Shown here: positions 54,375 to 63,938 of the stretch, piece after piece | Numbering within the stretch: the stretch's first letter is position 1 | Layout: the number at the start of each line of letters is the position of its first letter | NCBI GenBank assembly: GCA_905215805.1 | Contig: CAJMRL010000003.1 | Location: 1 to 64,000 of the forward strand | Origin: an uncultured bacterium | GTDB lineage: Bacteria > Bacillota > Clostridia > UBA1381 | DNA: 64,000 nt | Reading direction: 5' to 3' | Notes under the pieces: generated by a model | Told to the model about the DNA's origin: nothing | Seen by the model: the letters and a program-made list of their open reading frames with translations, nothing else | Databases searched by the model: none | Translations under genes and position numbers: made by a program

Positions 54375-55904
54375 ATGAAAAGAATTGCAAAGCTCATTTA
54401 TTCAAATAAGTTTTTTGGATTTATTCTTTTGGCGTTTCAGTTATTTATTCTTGCAATGGGCTATATCTGGCTTGTTGATTATAATGTTTATATTATGGGC
54501 GCAACCTCTATTATCGGAGCTGTATTGATTTTGTATGAGGTAAACCGTACGGATAATCCTGACTTTAAAACAGCCTGGATAGTGCTTATCGCAATTATTC
54601 CGGTTTTTGGCGCACTTTTGTATATTTATCTGCATATTGATGTTTCGGCGCGGGAGATGCGCATTGCACAGGAGCGTGCGGCGGCTCTGACGGAAAAAAG
54701 CAATGATACGGATATTGCCGATGAGGTTTTCGGCATGGATAAAAGCATGGGCGGCTTATGCAGATTTCTTTTGAAGCACGGCGGAACGTCTATATATAAA
54801 AATACAAAAGTACAGTATTTTCCGCTCGGAGACGATTTTCTCCATGATATGACCGAGGAGCTTAAAAAGGCCGAACATTTTATATTTCTTGAGTATTTTA
54901 TCATTAACCATAACAGATATATCTGGCCGGAGATGCTTGCTGTTTTAAAGGAAAAGGCAAAGCAGGGGGTCGAGATAAGAATCATATTTGACGGAATGGG
55001 ATGTATGGTGACGCTGCCGCGTAATTATGCGAAGCAGCTTGAGGATATGGGTATACGCTGCCGCATATTTTCGCCTATTCAGCCGCTGCTTTCGACATAC
55101 CAAAATAACCGGGACCATAGGAAAATCACGGTCATAGACGGCAGATGCGCATACTGCGGAGGAATAAACTTAGCGGACGAGTATGCGAACCGTGAGGAGC
55201 GTTTCGGGCATTGGAAGGATACGGGAGTGAGGCTTGACGGCGAGGGCGTAAGCGGGTTGACAAAGCTTTTTTTGGATATGTGGAACGGCATCGATATGGA
55301 CGATACAAAGGAAACATGCGGTGAGTTTATGAAGGCTTCAAGCTCTGTTCCGGCGCAGGGGTTCGTGATACCGTTCGGCGATACTCCGCTCGACAACGTG
55401 CAGACCGGCAGGCAGGTCTATATAGATATGCTTAATACCGCCTCCCGCTATGTGCATATAATGACGCCGTATCTTGTTATTGACGACGGCATGTACGAGG
55501 CTATGAAGTACGCGGTGCAAAGAGGAGTGGACGTGCGTATAATCATGCCGCATATACCGGACAAGAAGTATATGTTCTGGCTTGCGAGAACATATTATCC
55601 CAAGCTGCTTGCGGCGGGAGTGCGTATATTTGAATATATTCCGGGATTTGTGCATGCAAAATCCGCTGTGAGCGATGATACAAAGGCGGTAGTCGGTACT
55701 ATAAATTTTGATTACCGAAGCATGTATCTGCATTATGAATGCGCGGTGCTTATGTATAAGACGCAGTGCGTGGAGGATATTGAATGGGATTATATGCAGA
55801 CGCTTGATTCATGTATGGAGATAGATATGAGTATCTACAGGAGAATGAATCCGATCGAAAAGATTATAGGAAGAATATCAAGACTGCTTGCACCTATGCT
55901 TTAG
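54375..55904 (+). CDS. cls: Cardiolipin synthase (PLD superfamily)
   Basis: 509 residues from the ATG at 54375 (GAGGTGAG nine nt upstream). Two N-terminal membrane helices, then two phospholipase-D HKD motifs: NRDHRKITVIDG (first) and FVHAKSAVSDDTKAVVGTINFD (second). It joins two phosphatidylglycerol molecules to cardiolipin at the membrane. Slightly longer than the common 480-residue form. It starts 2 nt after the DUF5662 stop. Confidence 0.93.
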   Translation: MKRIAKLIYSNKFFGFILLAFQLFILAMGYIWLVDYNVYIMGATSIIGAVLILYEVNRTDNPDFKTAWIVLIAIIPVFGALLYIYLHIDVSAREMRIAQERAAALTEKSNDTDIADEVFGMDKSMGGLCRFLLKHGGTSIYKNTKVQYFPLGDDFLHDMTEELKKAEHFIFLEYFIINHNRYIWPEMLAVLKEKAKQGVEIRIIFDGMGCMVTLPRNYAKQLEDMGIRCRIFSPIQPLLSTYQNNRDHRKITVIDGRCAYCGGINLADEYANREERFGHWKDTGVRLDGEGVSGLTKLFLDMWNGIDMDDTKETCGEFMKASSSVPAQGFVIPFGDTPLDNVQTGRQVYIDMLNTASRYVHIMTPYLVIDDGMYEAMKYAVQRGVDVRIIMPHIPDKKYMFWLARTYYPKLLAAGVRIFEYIPGFVHAKSAVSDDTKAVVGTINFDYRSMYLHYECAVLMYKTQCVEDIEWDYMQTLDSCMEIDMSIYRRMNPIEKIIGRISRLLAPML

Positions 55905-55922
55905 GTGCAGGCGTTTTTTTTT
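55890..55922 (+). terminator. Terminator of the cls operon
   Basis: GCACCTA/TAGGTGC stem (55890-55896 and 55902-55908), overlapping the stop codon, with a run of nine T. Confidence 0.85.
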
Positions 55923-56039
55923 GATGAAATATAGCACTTCAATGAGGTGTTTTTATAAATCATACTAAGACCTGATTATGCAAAATACTGAATTTTTATT
56001 GTCAACAAGGTGTAAATTTGTCATTATGACGCAATAACA

Positions 56040-56068
56040 TTGACTTTTTAAAATAAAAATGTTATTAT
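56040..56068 (+). promoter_or_regulatory. Sigma-A promoter of the secreted-protein gene
   Basis: TTGACT at 56040-56045, a 17-nt spacer and TATTAT at 56063-56068, 63 nt before the ATG at 56132. Confidence 0.65.
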
Positions 56069-56131
56069 ATGTATAATTTAATATACGATATCATGTAGAG
56101 TGTATACTTGGTATCAAAAGGAGGTTTTTTT

Positions 56132-56992
56132 ATGAATTTAAAGAAAATGCTGTCAGTGATGGCAGCAACGGCAATCGGCGTAACGTCACTGTCGTTGGTA
56201 AGTGTATCGGCAAAGAGTATTGACAATGCACAGGTGGATACGATCTATGGAGCTGGTGAGTTGTTTGACAACGGAGGAGGAATAGACGCATCGGAAACAG
56301 CAACAGCAAAAAATGAAAAATCGTATAAAGCAATAGGAGAACCGTTTGGACCTATTTCATCGATAACTGGAGAAACTTATAGGAGCGAAACAGGTGTGGC
56401 TGATGTAAATTCTACTCTTACATATACACTTACACCGGGAACTTATACCTTCTACGTTATGAGTGCAGAATATACTGGAAGATATGCAAATGTATCTGTA
56501 AATTCAGAGGAAATAATTGACGGTGACGATAAAGAAAAACGTTGGACACAGTATTTTAACTTTAATAAAGATAATATAACTGTCCTTACAGGAGAATATA
56601 CAGTTGCAGAAGATGGAAATTATACATTTACAATATCGCCCAATGATACAGCTGAACTTACCAGAAGAGTATATGCAGTAAAGCTTGCTAAAACTGGCGA
56701 ACCCGAAACTGAGCCGCAGGGCACTCTTAAATATGAAGGAGCTTCAACAGAAGCCGAAGGTGATAAGGCGTATGGATATACGTATACAATAGAAACTACA
56801 GAAACTACAAAATTTAACGGATGTAATTGGACTGTAACGTGCGATGCTGGAAAGCAGTCACCGACATCTAACTTTGCTGAAGTAAGCGGCGGCGCTACAG
56901 TAACAACGGGACTTATCATTACAACCGACGTTGAAGTGGAGAATCCTGAAGAATACTTTGATGTAAGTGCAAAGTTTGTTTGTAACGAATAA
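56132..56992 (+). CDS. Secreted protein of unknown function
   Basis: 286 residues from the ATG at 56132 (AAAAGGAGG upstream). Signal peptide 1-28 ending near VSVSAKS. The mature part is beta-rich and acidic: residues about 60-190 (YTLTPGTYTFYVMSAEYTGR, YTVAEDGNYTFTISPND) look like a jelly-roll or CBM-like domain, and the C-terminal 90 residues (YGYTYTIETTETTKFNGCNW) form a second beta domain with two Cys. No anchor is visible. I do not recognise a family. The 62-residue peptide gene follows after 19 nt, within the same transcript up to a shared terminator. Confidence 0.75.
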   Translation: MNLKKMLSVMAATAIGVTSLSLVSVSAKSIDNAQVDTIYGAGELFDNGGGIDASETATAKNEKSYKAIGEPFGPISSITGETYRSETGVADVNSTLTYTLTPGTYTFYVMSAEYTGRYANVSVNSEEIIDGDDKEKRWTQYFNFNKDNITVLTGEYTVAEDGNYTFTISPNDTAELTRRVYAVKLAKTGEPETEPQGTLKYEGASTEAEGDKAYGYTYTIETTETTKFNGCNWTVTCDAGKQSPTSNFAEVSGGATVTTGLIITTDVEVENPEEYFDVSAKFVCNE

Positions 56993-57011
56993 AAATTGGG
57001 AGGTAAGAGTT

Positions 57012-57200
57012 ATGAAAAAGCTTTTTATACAGCCGAAGATTAAGGTTTCAGTGTTTTCAACAGAGAATTTGATCACGGCAAGCGGCGGAGAGCCTGCAAC
57101 AACTAACTACAGTGTGATGGAAGGAAAGATGCAAAGCGAATATGGCAACAACTTACATGGCGTAGCAACCGCTTCGTTTAACATCGGAAGCCAAGAATAA
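57012..57200 (+). CDS. 62-residue peptide with Gly-Gly site
   Basis: ATG at 57012 with GGGAGG upstream. Sequence opens MKKLFIQPKIKVSVFSTEN, then LITASGG and a Ser/Asn-rich tail of about 36 residues. The first part resembles short Clostridial peptides of the type PEIKVxxFxxEDVITTSG that I know only as hypothetical. The Gly-Gly after a helical leader is where C39-type peptidases cut bacteriocin or signal-peptide precursors; no such transporter is seen nearby, so this is speculation. No signal peptide or membrane helix. Confidence 0.6.
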   Translation: MKKLFIQPKIKVSVFSTENLITASGGEPATTNYSVMEGKMQSEYGNNLHGVATASFNIGSQE

Positions 57201-57218
57201 TACATAAAAACACGGGCT

Positions 57219-57253
57219 GCGGCGGATTCACAAGAATCTGCCGCTGTTTTTTT
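57219..57253 (+). terminator. Terminator after the secreted protein/peptide pair
   Basis: 11-bp stem with one G-U pair (57219-57229 and 57234-57244), 4-nt loop, then TGTTTTTTT. Confidence 0.9.
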
Positions 57254-57302
57254 GCATATTTATAAATTGGCAGGCATACATATATTGTACGGGGGTGAGG
57301 GG

Positions 57303-57704
57303 ATGGTTGATAGGGCATGGCTTTGGCGCGCGTTTGGGGCGGGGGCGGTATGTGTAAGCGCAATATGCTATACCTGCTTGGGTGAGCCGCGTGTGAACGG
57401 AGAGCAGTATTTAAAGGAGCGCGGCTGGGATATAGCATTTATAGAGAGCGAAAAGATAAAAATTCCCGTAAGGTTTGACGAGGTATACATAAGCTATAAT
57501 GCCATGCAGAAGGAGAGCGGATTTGATCTTGAGCCTTACGCCGGAAAGGAGTGCGTGCGCTATACCTATGAGGTGAAAAATTTTCCGGATTATGCTTACG
57601 GCGTAAGAGCGAATGTACTTGTGTACGGTGCAGAGGTTATAGGCGGGGATATATGCACGGTCGGATTGGGCGGATTTATGATAGGACTGTGCGAAAGGGA
57701 ATAA
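57303..57704 (+). CDS. DUF4830 family protein
   Basis: 133 residues from the ATG at 57303 (GGGGGTGAGGGG upstream). One N-terminal hydrophobic segment (about 8-25) that can act as anchor or signal, then the DUF4830 body: YLKERGWDIAFIESEKIKIP, FDEVYISYNAMQKESGFDL, and VLVYGAEVIGGDIC. The family occurs in Clostridia, extracellular, function unknown. Confidence 0.8.
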   Translation: MVDRAWLWRAFGAGAVCVSAICYTCLGEPRVNGEQYLKERGWDIAFIESEKIKIPVRFDEVYISYNAMQKESGFDLEPYAGKECVRYTYEVKNFPDYAYGVRANVLVYGAEVIGGDICTVGLGGFMIGLCERE

Positions 57705-57711
57705 GAAAAAT

Positions 57712-57738
57712 GCCCGTCATGGTCAGACCATGACGGGC
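57712..57738 (-). terminator. Terminator of ftsH (also plus-strand DUF4830)
   Basis: Near-perfect 27-nt palindrome (GCCCGTCATGG core). On the minus strand it is followed by ATTTTTC; it lies between two convergent stops. Confidence 0.85.
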
Positions 57739-57747
57739 GGAAGATAC

Positions 57748-59760
57748 TTAATCTTCTTGGGAATCTGAATTTTGCGGATTTTCCTCCGTAGTTTCCTCTG
57801 TATTTTCAGGGATATCGTTGTTTCTGCTTTGAACAGCGCGGAGAATATTCATAAACTGGTCGCCAGTTATCGTTTCCTTATCGATAAGGAATTCGGCAAT
57901 TTCCTTCAGGGCGTCGCGGTTATCCATAAGCAGCTTAACTGCCGTTTCATGGCATCGTTTAAGAAGCGCCACGACTTCGCGGTCGATCTCTGTGCGAGTT
58001 TCTTCGGAGCAGTTGGAAACGTTTCTGCCGTCAAGATATTTGTTCTGTACGCTTTCAAGTCCCGCCATTCCGAAGCGGTCGGACATGCCGTACTGAGTGA
58101 TCATATTTCTTGCAAGAGAGGTTGCGCGCTCTATATCGTTTGACGCGCCGGTGGTCTGGATATTGAATTCAACCTCCTCGGCTGCACGTCCGGCAAGAAA
58201 TACCGTTATCTGGTCTATTATCTCATCCTTTGACATAAGGTAATGTTCCTCTTCCTCCGGCATCTGGAGCGTATATCCCAAAGCGCCCATTGTACGGGGA
58301 ACGATAGTGATTTTTTGTACAGGCTGGGTATTCTTCTGCAGCGCCGCCGCAAGCGCGTGGCCCACCTCGTGGAATGCTACAATACGCTTTTCCTTTGGTG
58401 AAAGTATGCGGTCTTTCTTTTCTTTTCCGGCGATTATCACTTCAACAGCCTCCATAAGGTCTGATTGAAGTACTCTGTTTCTGCCATGGCGGACAGCGCT
58501 CAAAGCGGCCTCGTTTACCATATTTGCAAGGTCCGCTCCTACAGCTCCGCTTGTTGCGAGAGCCATCTCATGCAGATCGATGTCGCGGTCAACCTTAACG
58601 TTCTTTATATGGACCTTTAAAATATCCTCACGACCCTTTAAATCAGGTTTTTCAACAATAATTCGTCTGTCAAAGCGTCCGGGTCTTAAAAGAGCCTTGT
58701 CAAGGACATCAGGTCTGTTGGTTGCGGCAAGAATGACCAGACCCTTTGTAGCGTCGAAGCCGTCCATTTCCGAAAGAAGCTGATTAAGCGTCTGCTCACG
58801 TTCGTCATTGGAGCTAAGCTGGTTGTCTCTTGATTTTCCGATAGCGTCGATCTCGTCTATAAATATTATACAAGGCGCTTTCTGTGAAGCCTGCTTGAAC
58901 AGGTCGCGTACTCTCGAAGCTCCGACTCCGACGAACATTTCAACGAATTCCGAACCGGAAAGTGAGAAGAACGGAACATTTGCCTCGCCGGCAACCGCCT
59001 TTGCAAGCAGAGTTTTACCTGTTCCCGGAGGACCTACAAGGAGAGCGCCCTTGGGCTGCTTAGCGCCTATAGCGGTATATTTTGAAGGATTGTGGAGAAA
59101 ATCAACGATTTCGTTAAGCGATTCCTTAGCCTCCTCCTGGCCTGCAACATCGGCAAAGGTCACACCGGTAGTTTTTTCCACATTATACATTTTGGCGTTG
59201 GACTGACCGATTCCCATAATTCCGCCTCCGCCGCCCATACGCTTGGACATGCTTCTCGTAAGCAGCATCATTATAAAATACAATACCACAAACGGCAGTA
59301 TCCATGTTATAAGAAAGCTCAGGAGAGGGCTGTTATATTGTACCGGAGTAGAATATATAACACCGTTTTCATCCATCAATTGAAGAAGACGCTGGTCATT
59401 TATATAACCTGTGTAATAGATAGGGCGTGCGTCTTTTTTAGCTTGTTCCTTTATAGCATCGGTATTTATGCCGAGCATTTCCGAAAGACGGTCTGCTGTT
59501 TCGGCAGACTCCTTGTATTCCGGAGTGTTTTCAGCTTTACCGTATATAAGATATTGGTCGGATTGTATAACAACCTCGTCAACCTCGCCGGCTTTTACCA
59601 TTTCCAAAAACTTGCTGTAAGTAACAGAGGTTTTTGACGGAGATGAAAAAGCGGTGATCGCCATATTAAGAATTACCGTTGCTATTATAGAAATAATAAG
59701 AAATATTATCAGCGGATTCTTAAGCGGAGATTGTCCGCGGGTGTTTTTTTTGTCGTTCAT
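57748..59760 (-). CDS. ftsH: ATP-dependent zinc metalloprotease FtsH
   Basis: 670 residues with AAGGAAGGAG upstream of the ATG. Two membrane helices (15-37 and 144-166) around an extracytoplasmic loop; AAA+ domain with Walker A GPPGTGKT (243-250), Walker B FIDEID (300-305) and the second region of homology (TNRPDVLDKALLRPGRFDRR); then the protease with HEVGH (464-468) binding zinc. It forms hexamers in the membrane and degrades unfolded or regulatory proteins. Full length for the family. Divergent from the SLH gene. Confidence 0.97.
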   Translation of the reverse strand: MNDKKNTRGQSPLKNPLIIFLIISIIATVILNMAITAFSSPSKTSVTYSKFLEMVKAGEVDEVVIQSDQYLIYGKAENTPEYKESAETADRLSEMLGINTDAIKEQAKKDARPIYYTGYINDQRLLQLMDENGVIYSTPVQYNSPLLSFLITWILPFVVLYFIMMLLTRSMSKRMGGGGGIMGIGQSNAKMYNVEKTTGVTFADVAGQEEAKESLNEIVDFLHNPSKYTAIGAKQPKGALLVGPPGTGKTLLAKAVAGEANVPFFSLSGSEFVEMFVGVGASRVRDLFKQASQKAPCIIFIDEIDAIGKSRDNQLSSNDEREQTLNQLLSEMDGFDATKGLVILAATNRPDVLDKALLRPGRFDRRIIVEKPDLKGREDILKVHIKNVKVDRDIDLHEMALATSGAVGADLANMVNEAALSAVRHGRNRVLQSDLMEAVEVIIAGKEKKDRILSPKEKRIVAFHEVGHALAAALQKNTQPVQKITIVPRTMGALGYTLQMPEEEEHYLMSKDEIIDQITVFLAGRAAEEVEFNIQTTGASNDIERATSLARNMITQYGMSDRFGMAGLESVQNKYLDGRNVSNCSEETRTEIDREVVALLKRCHETAVKLLMDNRDALKEIAEFLIDKETITGDQFMNILRAVQSRNNDIPENTEETTEENPQNSDSQED

Positions 59761-59817
59761 ATATTTATAAAACTCCTTCCTTGGGTATCATTAGTATGTA
59801 CATTTCTTATAGTAGAT

Positions 59818-59846
59818 ATTTTACCATGAAAATATTTATATTGCAA
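59818..59846 (-). promoter_or_regulatory. Sigma-A promoter of ftsH
   Basis: On the minus strand TTGCAA (59846-59841), a 17-nt spacer and TAAAAT (59823-59818), 58 nt before the ATG. Confidence 0.6.
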
Positions 59847-59928
59847 TCATAAAACGGCATTTTTAACATATTTTTTTTATAATTCATAAAAAATAAATAA
59901 TTATGTTAAGAAACAAAGCGAATTTTGA

Positions 59929-59957
59929 TTGACTTATACAAAAATATGTGATATAAT
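59929..59957 (+). promoter_or_regulatory. Sigma-A promoter of the SLH-protein gene
   Basis: TTGACT at 59929-59934, a 17-nt spacer and TATAAT at 59952-59957, 50 nt before the ATG at 60007. Confidence 0.75.
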
Positions 59958-60006
59958 TTAAGTAACTGATGTTAAAAGCTATAAAGTAGGGAAAGGAAGA
60001 AAAAAT

Positions 60007-63000
60007 ATGAAAAAGCAGATTTCATTGGTTGCCGCAATCATGGTATTGTTTACGACGTTGTTTTCAAACAGCGTTTTTGCGGCATTTACTGATGTCAGCT
60101 CTGACAATAAGTATTATAATGCTATTACGACCTTGTCAAAGCTGAATGTAATAAACGGCTATGAGGATGGGACCTTTAAGCCTGACGGTACTATCACAAG
60201 AGGTGAATTTACCAAAATAGCGGTATTTACCCTCGGCTTGGGCGATCTTCAGACAGCTCCGACGGAGTTCAGTGACGTCGCGGATCATTGGGCAAAGTAT
60301 TACATAAAAACAGCTTATGACAGCGGCATAATCAACGGAATGGGCGATGGGACGTTTGCTCCCGATGCTAATGTAACATATGAACAGGCTATAAAGATGG
60401 TCGTTTGTATGCTTGGATACGGCAAGAGTGCAGAGGTGAGCGGAGGATATCCGGACGGATATATTGCTCAGGCAGCTGCATTGAAGCTGAATAAGGATAT
60501 TACCGGCGCGTCATATGACCAGCCTGCGACAAGAGGCACTATAGCTCAGCTTATGTATAATGCGCTCGAGGTAAATATGATGGAAACATCATTGGACGGA
60601 ACAAATTCTACGACTACTGACAAGAATCTTTTAAACGATTATTTGAACGTTAAAAAGCTTAGAGGTACGCTTGTAGGTGTTGAGCAGTATGTAACGGCAG
60701 ATTGCTCTCAGACTCTTAATCTTAACGAGATGGACATACTCGGCTCCGGCAACGAGGGCGAGGTTATCATAAACTACTCTGATTATACAACGAACGTTAC
60801 AGAGATAAGCAAATATCTCGGAAAGATGATAACCGTTTACTATAAACAAAAGAGCAATAATGACGAGCCGAGACTTGTTATCATAGATGATGAAACTATA
60901 AATAATACGGATTATGCTATTAATTATAATGATATCGCAAGCTTTGACGGTTCAGGCATAAGATATTATCCTGAGGACAGCAACACCTCAAGGCTTCTGC
61001 GCTTTAATCCAGAGGCGGTCACTGTAAGATATAACGGAAAGGTAGTTACATCTGAGGATAAGTATGTTCTTACTAAGACAATGCTTAATGATGAGGGAAT
61101 TATGACTACAAAGGAGAGCGATCTGCTTGACTTCAATGGCATGCTCAACGAGTGGCTCAATCCCGAAAGCGAGTTCTTTATATACGGAGATATAATTCTT
61201 ACAGACAGCAAATCGGACGGAACGATAGATGATATTCAGATAAATGATTATCAGACCATAGTGGCCTATAAAGCGCCGACAACATCGGATTACAGGATCA
61301 CAGACAGACTTATAACAGGAAACGGACTTATCCTTAATCCGGATTCCGTAGAGTACAGCTATACGATTGTTAAAAACGGAAATGAAATCCCTGTGACATC
61401 GATAGCGTCAGGAGATATTGTGCTTTATGCAAGAAGTCTTGACGGAGAGCTTTATACATGCTATGCAGGTAAGGAAACAGTTACCGGAGCAATATCTTCA
61501 ATAGATTTTTCGGGAAGAAAAATCACTATTGACGGTACATCCTACAATATGGGCGACTATCTTGAAAAGTATATAAGCACAAATCAGGAGGGAAAGGTCT
61601 TGTCGGCGGGACAGAGCGGAACCTTCTATGCGGACAAGTACGGTACTATCGTATACGGAACGGTACAGGAGGAAAAAGCAAAGCCTTACGGCTATATCAT
61701 AAATACATATGATTCAGATGATGGAAACGGTAAGTATATAACAGCGTTTATCCCTTCTGTTTCGTCAAGCGTTGTACGTTATCCTCTTAAGGAAAGACTT
61801 TCTGTAAACGGAAGTACAGTAAAGGCTGCGGAGGCTGCCAATATTCTTAATGATATGGCGTCAGATCCGATAAATTCAAGCAGCGTTTACTATAATAACA
61901 ACGATATTTATAATCAGGAATTTAATAACAGCATTTATGATGGCTCTGCGACAAATGTTACCAATGCCGCTCAGGTTGCAAGGATCGAGGTCAATTCCGA
62001 TAAAGAGGTAACATCGATTGTCACAATGACGAGCGATGAGGCTGCATATAACAGTGACGGAACGACAAATATGAGCACTAATGAGGACAGCTCAAAGATT
62101 GTAAGATGTAAGGATCTTGCGCATTATAGCTATACATCTTCAAGCTTTAGACTTAATAATAAATCACAGTTCCAGATAAATTCGTCGACCACTATTATAT
62201 ATGTTCCGGGCGACAGAGGCGATATGGAGGAATATGCGAAGAAAACTACATCGAACTTTAATTCTACGGAGCAGTACTATGTTGAGGCATATGATGTAAA
62301 CTCTTCAAGAGTTGCGGGCTTGGTGGTTCTTTACGGAGCAAGCGGTTCGTCTACTCCGGTCTCAAAGACAACCGATTTCTCGATCGTGGCAGCGCCTTCT
62401 CAGATAGAATATGATGTGGACAGCGATGAAAACAGACGTAAGATCGAAGTATATGCAGGAACTTCAAATGCAGTAAAGTCGTGGATAACAGCAGATATGA
62501 CTGAATTTGAGGACGTAGTTCCGGGTGATGTTCTTCTGTTTGGATATGACAAGAACAGATATGCTCAGGACAGAGTGGACGTAATGAAGTTTGCCGATAT
62601 AGAGGCTGTTCTTGACAGAGTCGATACCGCAGAGGTAACAGATGATGAAGGAACGCACGAGGAGGCATATAACTGGAAGGAAGCTCCGGACAGTGATGAT
62701 ACTGTTCAGACAGAGAAGTTTAACTATAGATTCCCCAAGGAGAACCCATCGGGAACATATTGGTATGAAACATGGTCAAGCTCAACGCTGGGCACGATTC
62801 CGTACTCAAGAGCTTGTATGTACAATGTATACCAGATCCAGGAAGAGAATAATAAGCTTCTTGTAACTCAGGGCGGATTCGAGATAATAGACGGAGAAGT
62901 TTCCAATACTCTCTATAATCCGGACGATTATGAAGAAATTACAATTTCTTCATCAACAAAGTTTATCCGTATGGAAGATTCAAGGGATGAATTCTCACCG

Positions 63001-63132
63001 TACGCTCAGGATACGGAAACAAACCTTACGTACCTTGACCTTAAAGCAGCTCAGAACTATGGAGCAGACTGCTCAAAGATCCTTGTATGCTCGCTTAGAG
63101 GAAGTGCAAGATTAATAGTTATTTATGAATAA
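60007..63132 (+). CDS. S-layer homology domain surface protein
   Basis: 1041 residues, GGAAAGGAAG upstream. Signal peptide 1-25. Three SLH domains in the first 200 residues: AFTDVSSDNKYYNAI with ITRGEF, EFSDVADHWAKYYI with VTYEQA, and a weaker third near 150-190. SLH domains bind pyruvylated secondary cell-wall polymer. The remaining 840 residues are beta-rich and repetitive in style (KYGTIVYGTVQEEKAKPYGY), lack enzyme motifs I recognise, and could be a structural S-layer or adhesin body. Strong promoter and terminator; it is a candidate for an abundant surface protein. No sorting motif. Confidence 0.92.
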   Translation: MKKQISLVAAIMVLFTTLFSNSVFAAFTDVSSDNKYYNAITTLSKLNVINGYEDGTFKPDGTITRGEFTKIAVFTLGLGDLQTAPTEFSDVADHWAKYYIKTAYDSGIINGMGDGTFAPDANVTYEQAIKMVVCMLGYGKSAEVSGGYPDGYIAQAAALKLNKDITGASYDQPATRGTIAQLMYNALEVNMMETSLDGTNSTTTDKNLLNDYLNVKKLRGTLVGVEQYVTADCSQTLNLNEMDILGSGNEGEVIINYSDYTTNVTEISKYLGKMITVYYKQKSNNDEPRLVIIDDETINNTDYAINYNDIASFDGSGIRYYPEDSNTSRLLRFNPEAVTVRYNGKVVTSEDKYVLTKTMLNDEGIMTTKESDLLDFNGMLNEWLNPESEFFIYGDIILTDSKSDGTIDDIQINDYQTIVAYKAPTTSDYRITDRLITGNGLILNPDSVEYSYTIVKNGNEIPVTSIASGDIVLYARSLDGELYTCYAGKETVTGAISSIDFSGRKITIDGTSYNMGDYLEKYISTNQEGKVLSAGQSGTFYADKYGTIVYGTVQEEKAKPYGYIINTYDSDDGNGKYITAFIPSVSSSVVRYPLKERLSVNGSTVKAAEAANILNDMASDPINSSSVYYNNNDIYNQEFNNSIYDGSATNVTNAAQVARIEVNSDKEVTSIVTMTSDEAAYNSDGTTNMSTNEDSSKIVRCKDLAHYSYTSSSFRLNNKSQFQINSSTTIIYVPGDRGDMEEYAKKTTSNFNSTEQYYVEAYDVNSSRVAGLVVLYGASGSSTPVSKTTDFSIVAAPSQIEYDVDSDENRRKIEVYAGTSNAVKSWITADMTEFEDVVPGDVLLFGYDKNRYAQDRVDVMKFADIEAVLDRVDTAEVTDDEGTHEEAYNWKEAPDSDDTVQTEKFNYRFPKENPSGTYWYETWSSSTLGTIPYSRACMYNVYQIQEENNKLLVTQGGFEIIDGEVSNTLYNPDDYEEITISSSTKFIRMEDSRDEFSPYAQDTETNLTYLDLKAAQNYGADCSKILVCSLRGSARLIVIYE

Positions 63133-63148
63133 TTTGTAGATAATATTT

Positions 63149-63193
63149 AGGGGCCTCCGCAAAGCCTATGGTTTTGCGAAAGCCCCTGTTTTT
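63149..63193 (+). terminator. Terminator of the SLH-protein gene
   Basis: Nested stem: AGGGGC (63149-63154) with GCCCCT (63182-63187), and CGCAAA with TTTGCG inside, then TGTTTTTATT. Confidence 0.85.
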
Positions 63194-63374
63194 ATTCGAA
63201 CTTGTTATTCTGCGTATTATCTGAGAAACTGCTCTTATCTTTTTTATCAGTTGTTTTGTTAGTCTTTTTGCTTGTATAGCTCTGCTGCTGCTTATCAGTC
63301 TTGTTTGTGCAATTCTGTTGCTGCTGCTTATTAGTTTTGCTTGCTTGGTCTGTTTTGTTTGAGAATTTGTTCAT
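63192..63374 (-). CDS. Small Gln/Lys/Thr-rich protein (60 residues)
   Basis: From the ATG at 63374 with AAAGGAAG eight nt upstream. Composed almost only of N, K, T, S, Q and D (for example KTNKQQQQNCTNKTDKQQQ). It is hydrophilic and presumably disordered. Small Asn/Gln-rich proteins of this kind occur among Clostridial spore proteins, but it lacks the gamma-SASP repeats, so no function is given. It converges on the SLH gene. Confidence 0.55.
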   Translation of the reverse strand: MNKFSNKTDQASKTNKQQQQNCTNKTDKQQQSYTSKKTNKTTDKKDKSSFSDNTQNNKFE

Positions 63375-63479
63375 TATAATCACTTCCTTTCTGGAATCTA
63401 TTCTAACCTGATCGGGATTTTTTTATGCACGCGAATAAAAAAAGTGGATGATTCGTATAATTTATACGAGGTGATAAAT

Positions 63480-63896
63480 TTGAAGGTTTTATTTAAATAT
63501 TTTATCCTTTTTGATATAGGAGGACTTTGTTATATAATTATTGAACTGCTTTGGAGAGGGTTTTCGCATTGGAGCATGTTTTTTCTCGGAGGAAGCTGTT
63601 TTGTGGTTTTGGGTCTTATAAATGAACGTGCATCGTGGGACGTCCCGCTTATCGCACAAATGGCTTCGGGAGCGTTTATTATAACGGCTCTTGAGTTTAT
63701 TGCCGGGTGCGTGCTTAATATATGGCTTGATATGAATGTATGGAGCTATGCGGATATGCCGTATAATATAATGGGTCAGATATGCCTGCCGTATACGGTT
63801 TTATGGTTTTTTATGAGCGGATTATGTATTGCGGCTGATGATTGGATAAGATATTTATTTTTTGAAGAAGAAAAGCCGCATTATAAAATTATATAA
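63480..63896 (+). CDS. Four-helix membrane protein, CmpB-like ABC permease family
   Basis: 138 residues from a TTG at 63480 preceded by GAGGTGA; a GTG at 63471 is an alternative. Four hydrophobic segments, with the conserved HWSMFFLGGSCFVVLGLINE and EFIAGCVLNIWLDMNVWSY text of the putative ABC-transporter-permease family PF06541 (CmpB). The role is unknown. No ATPase gene is visible nearby. Confidence 0.75.
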   Translation: MKVLFKYFILFDIGGLCYIIIELLWRGFSHWSMFFLGGSCFVVLGLINERASWDVPLIAQMASGAFIITALEFIAGCVLNIWLDMNVWSYADMPYNIMGQICLPYTVLWFFMSGLCIAADDWIRYLFFEEEKPHYKII

Positions 63897-63938
63897 ATGT
63901 GAAATTTATATTTATTTTGTAAAAATTATAAAAAACTA

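Noticed and set aside
53210..55904. Prophage, because of the holin-like gene
   Set aside because: No endolysin, integrase, terminase, portal or tail genes are adjacent; neighbours are DUF5662 and cardiolipin synthase.
63192..63374. Gamma-type small acid-soluble spore protein
   Set aside because: The Gln/Asn/Lys richness is similar, but the characteristic repeated motif of gamma-SASPs is absent.
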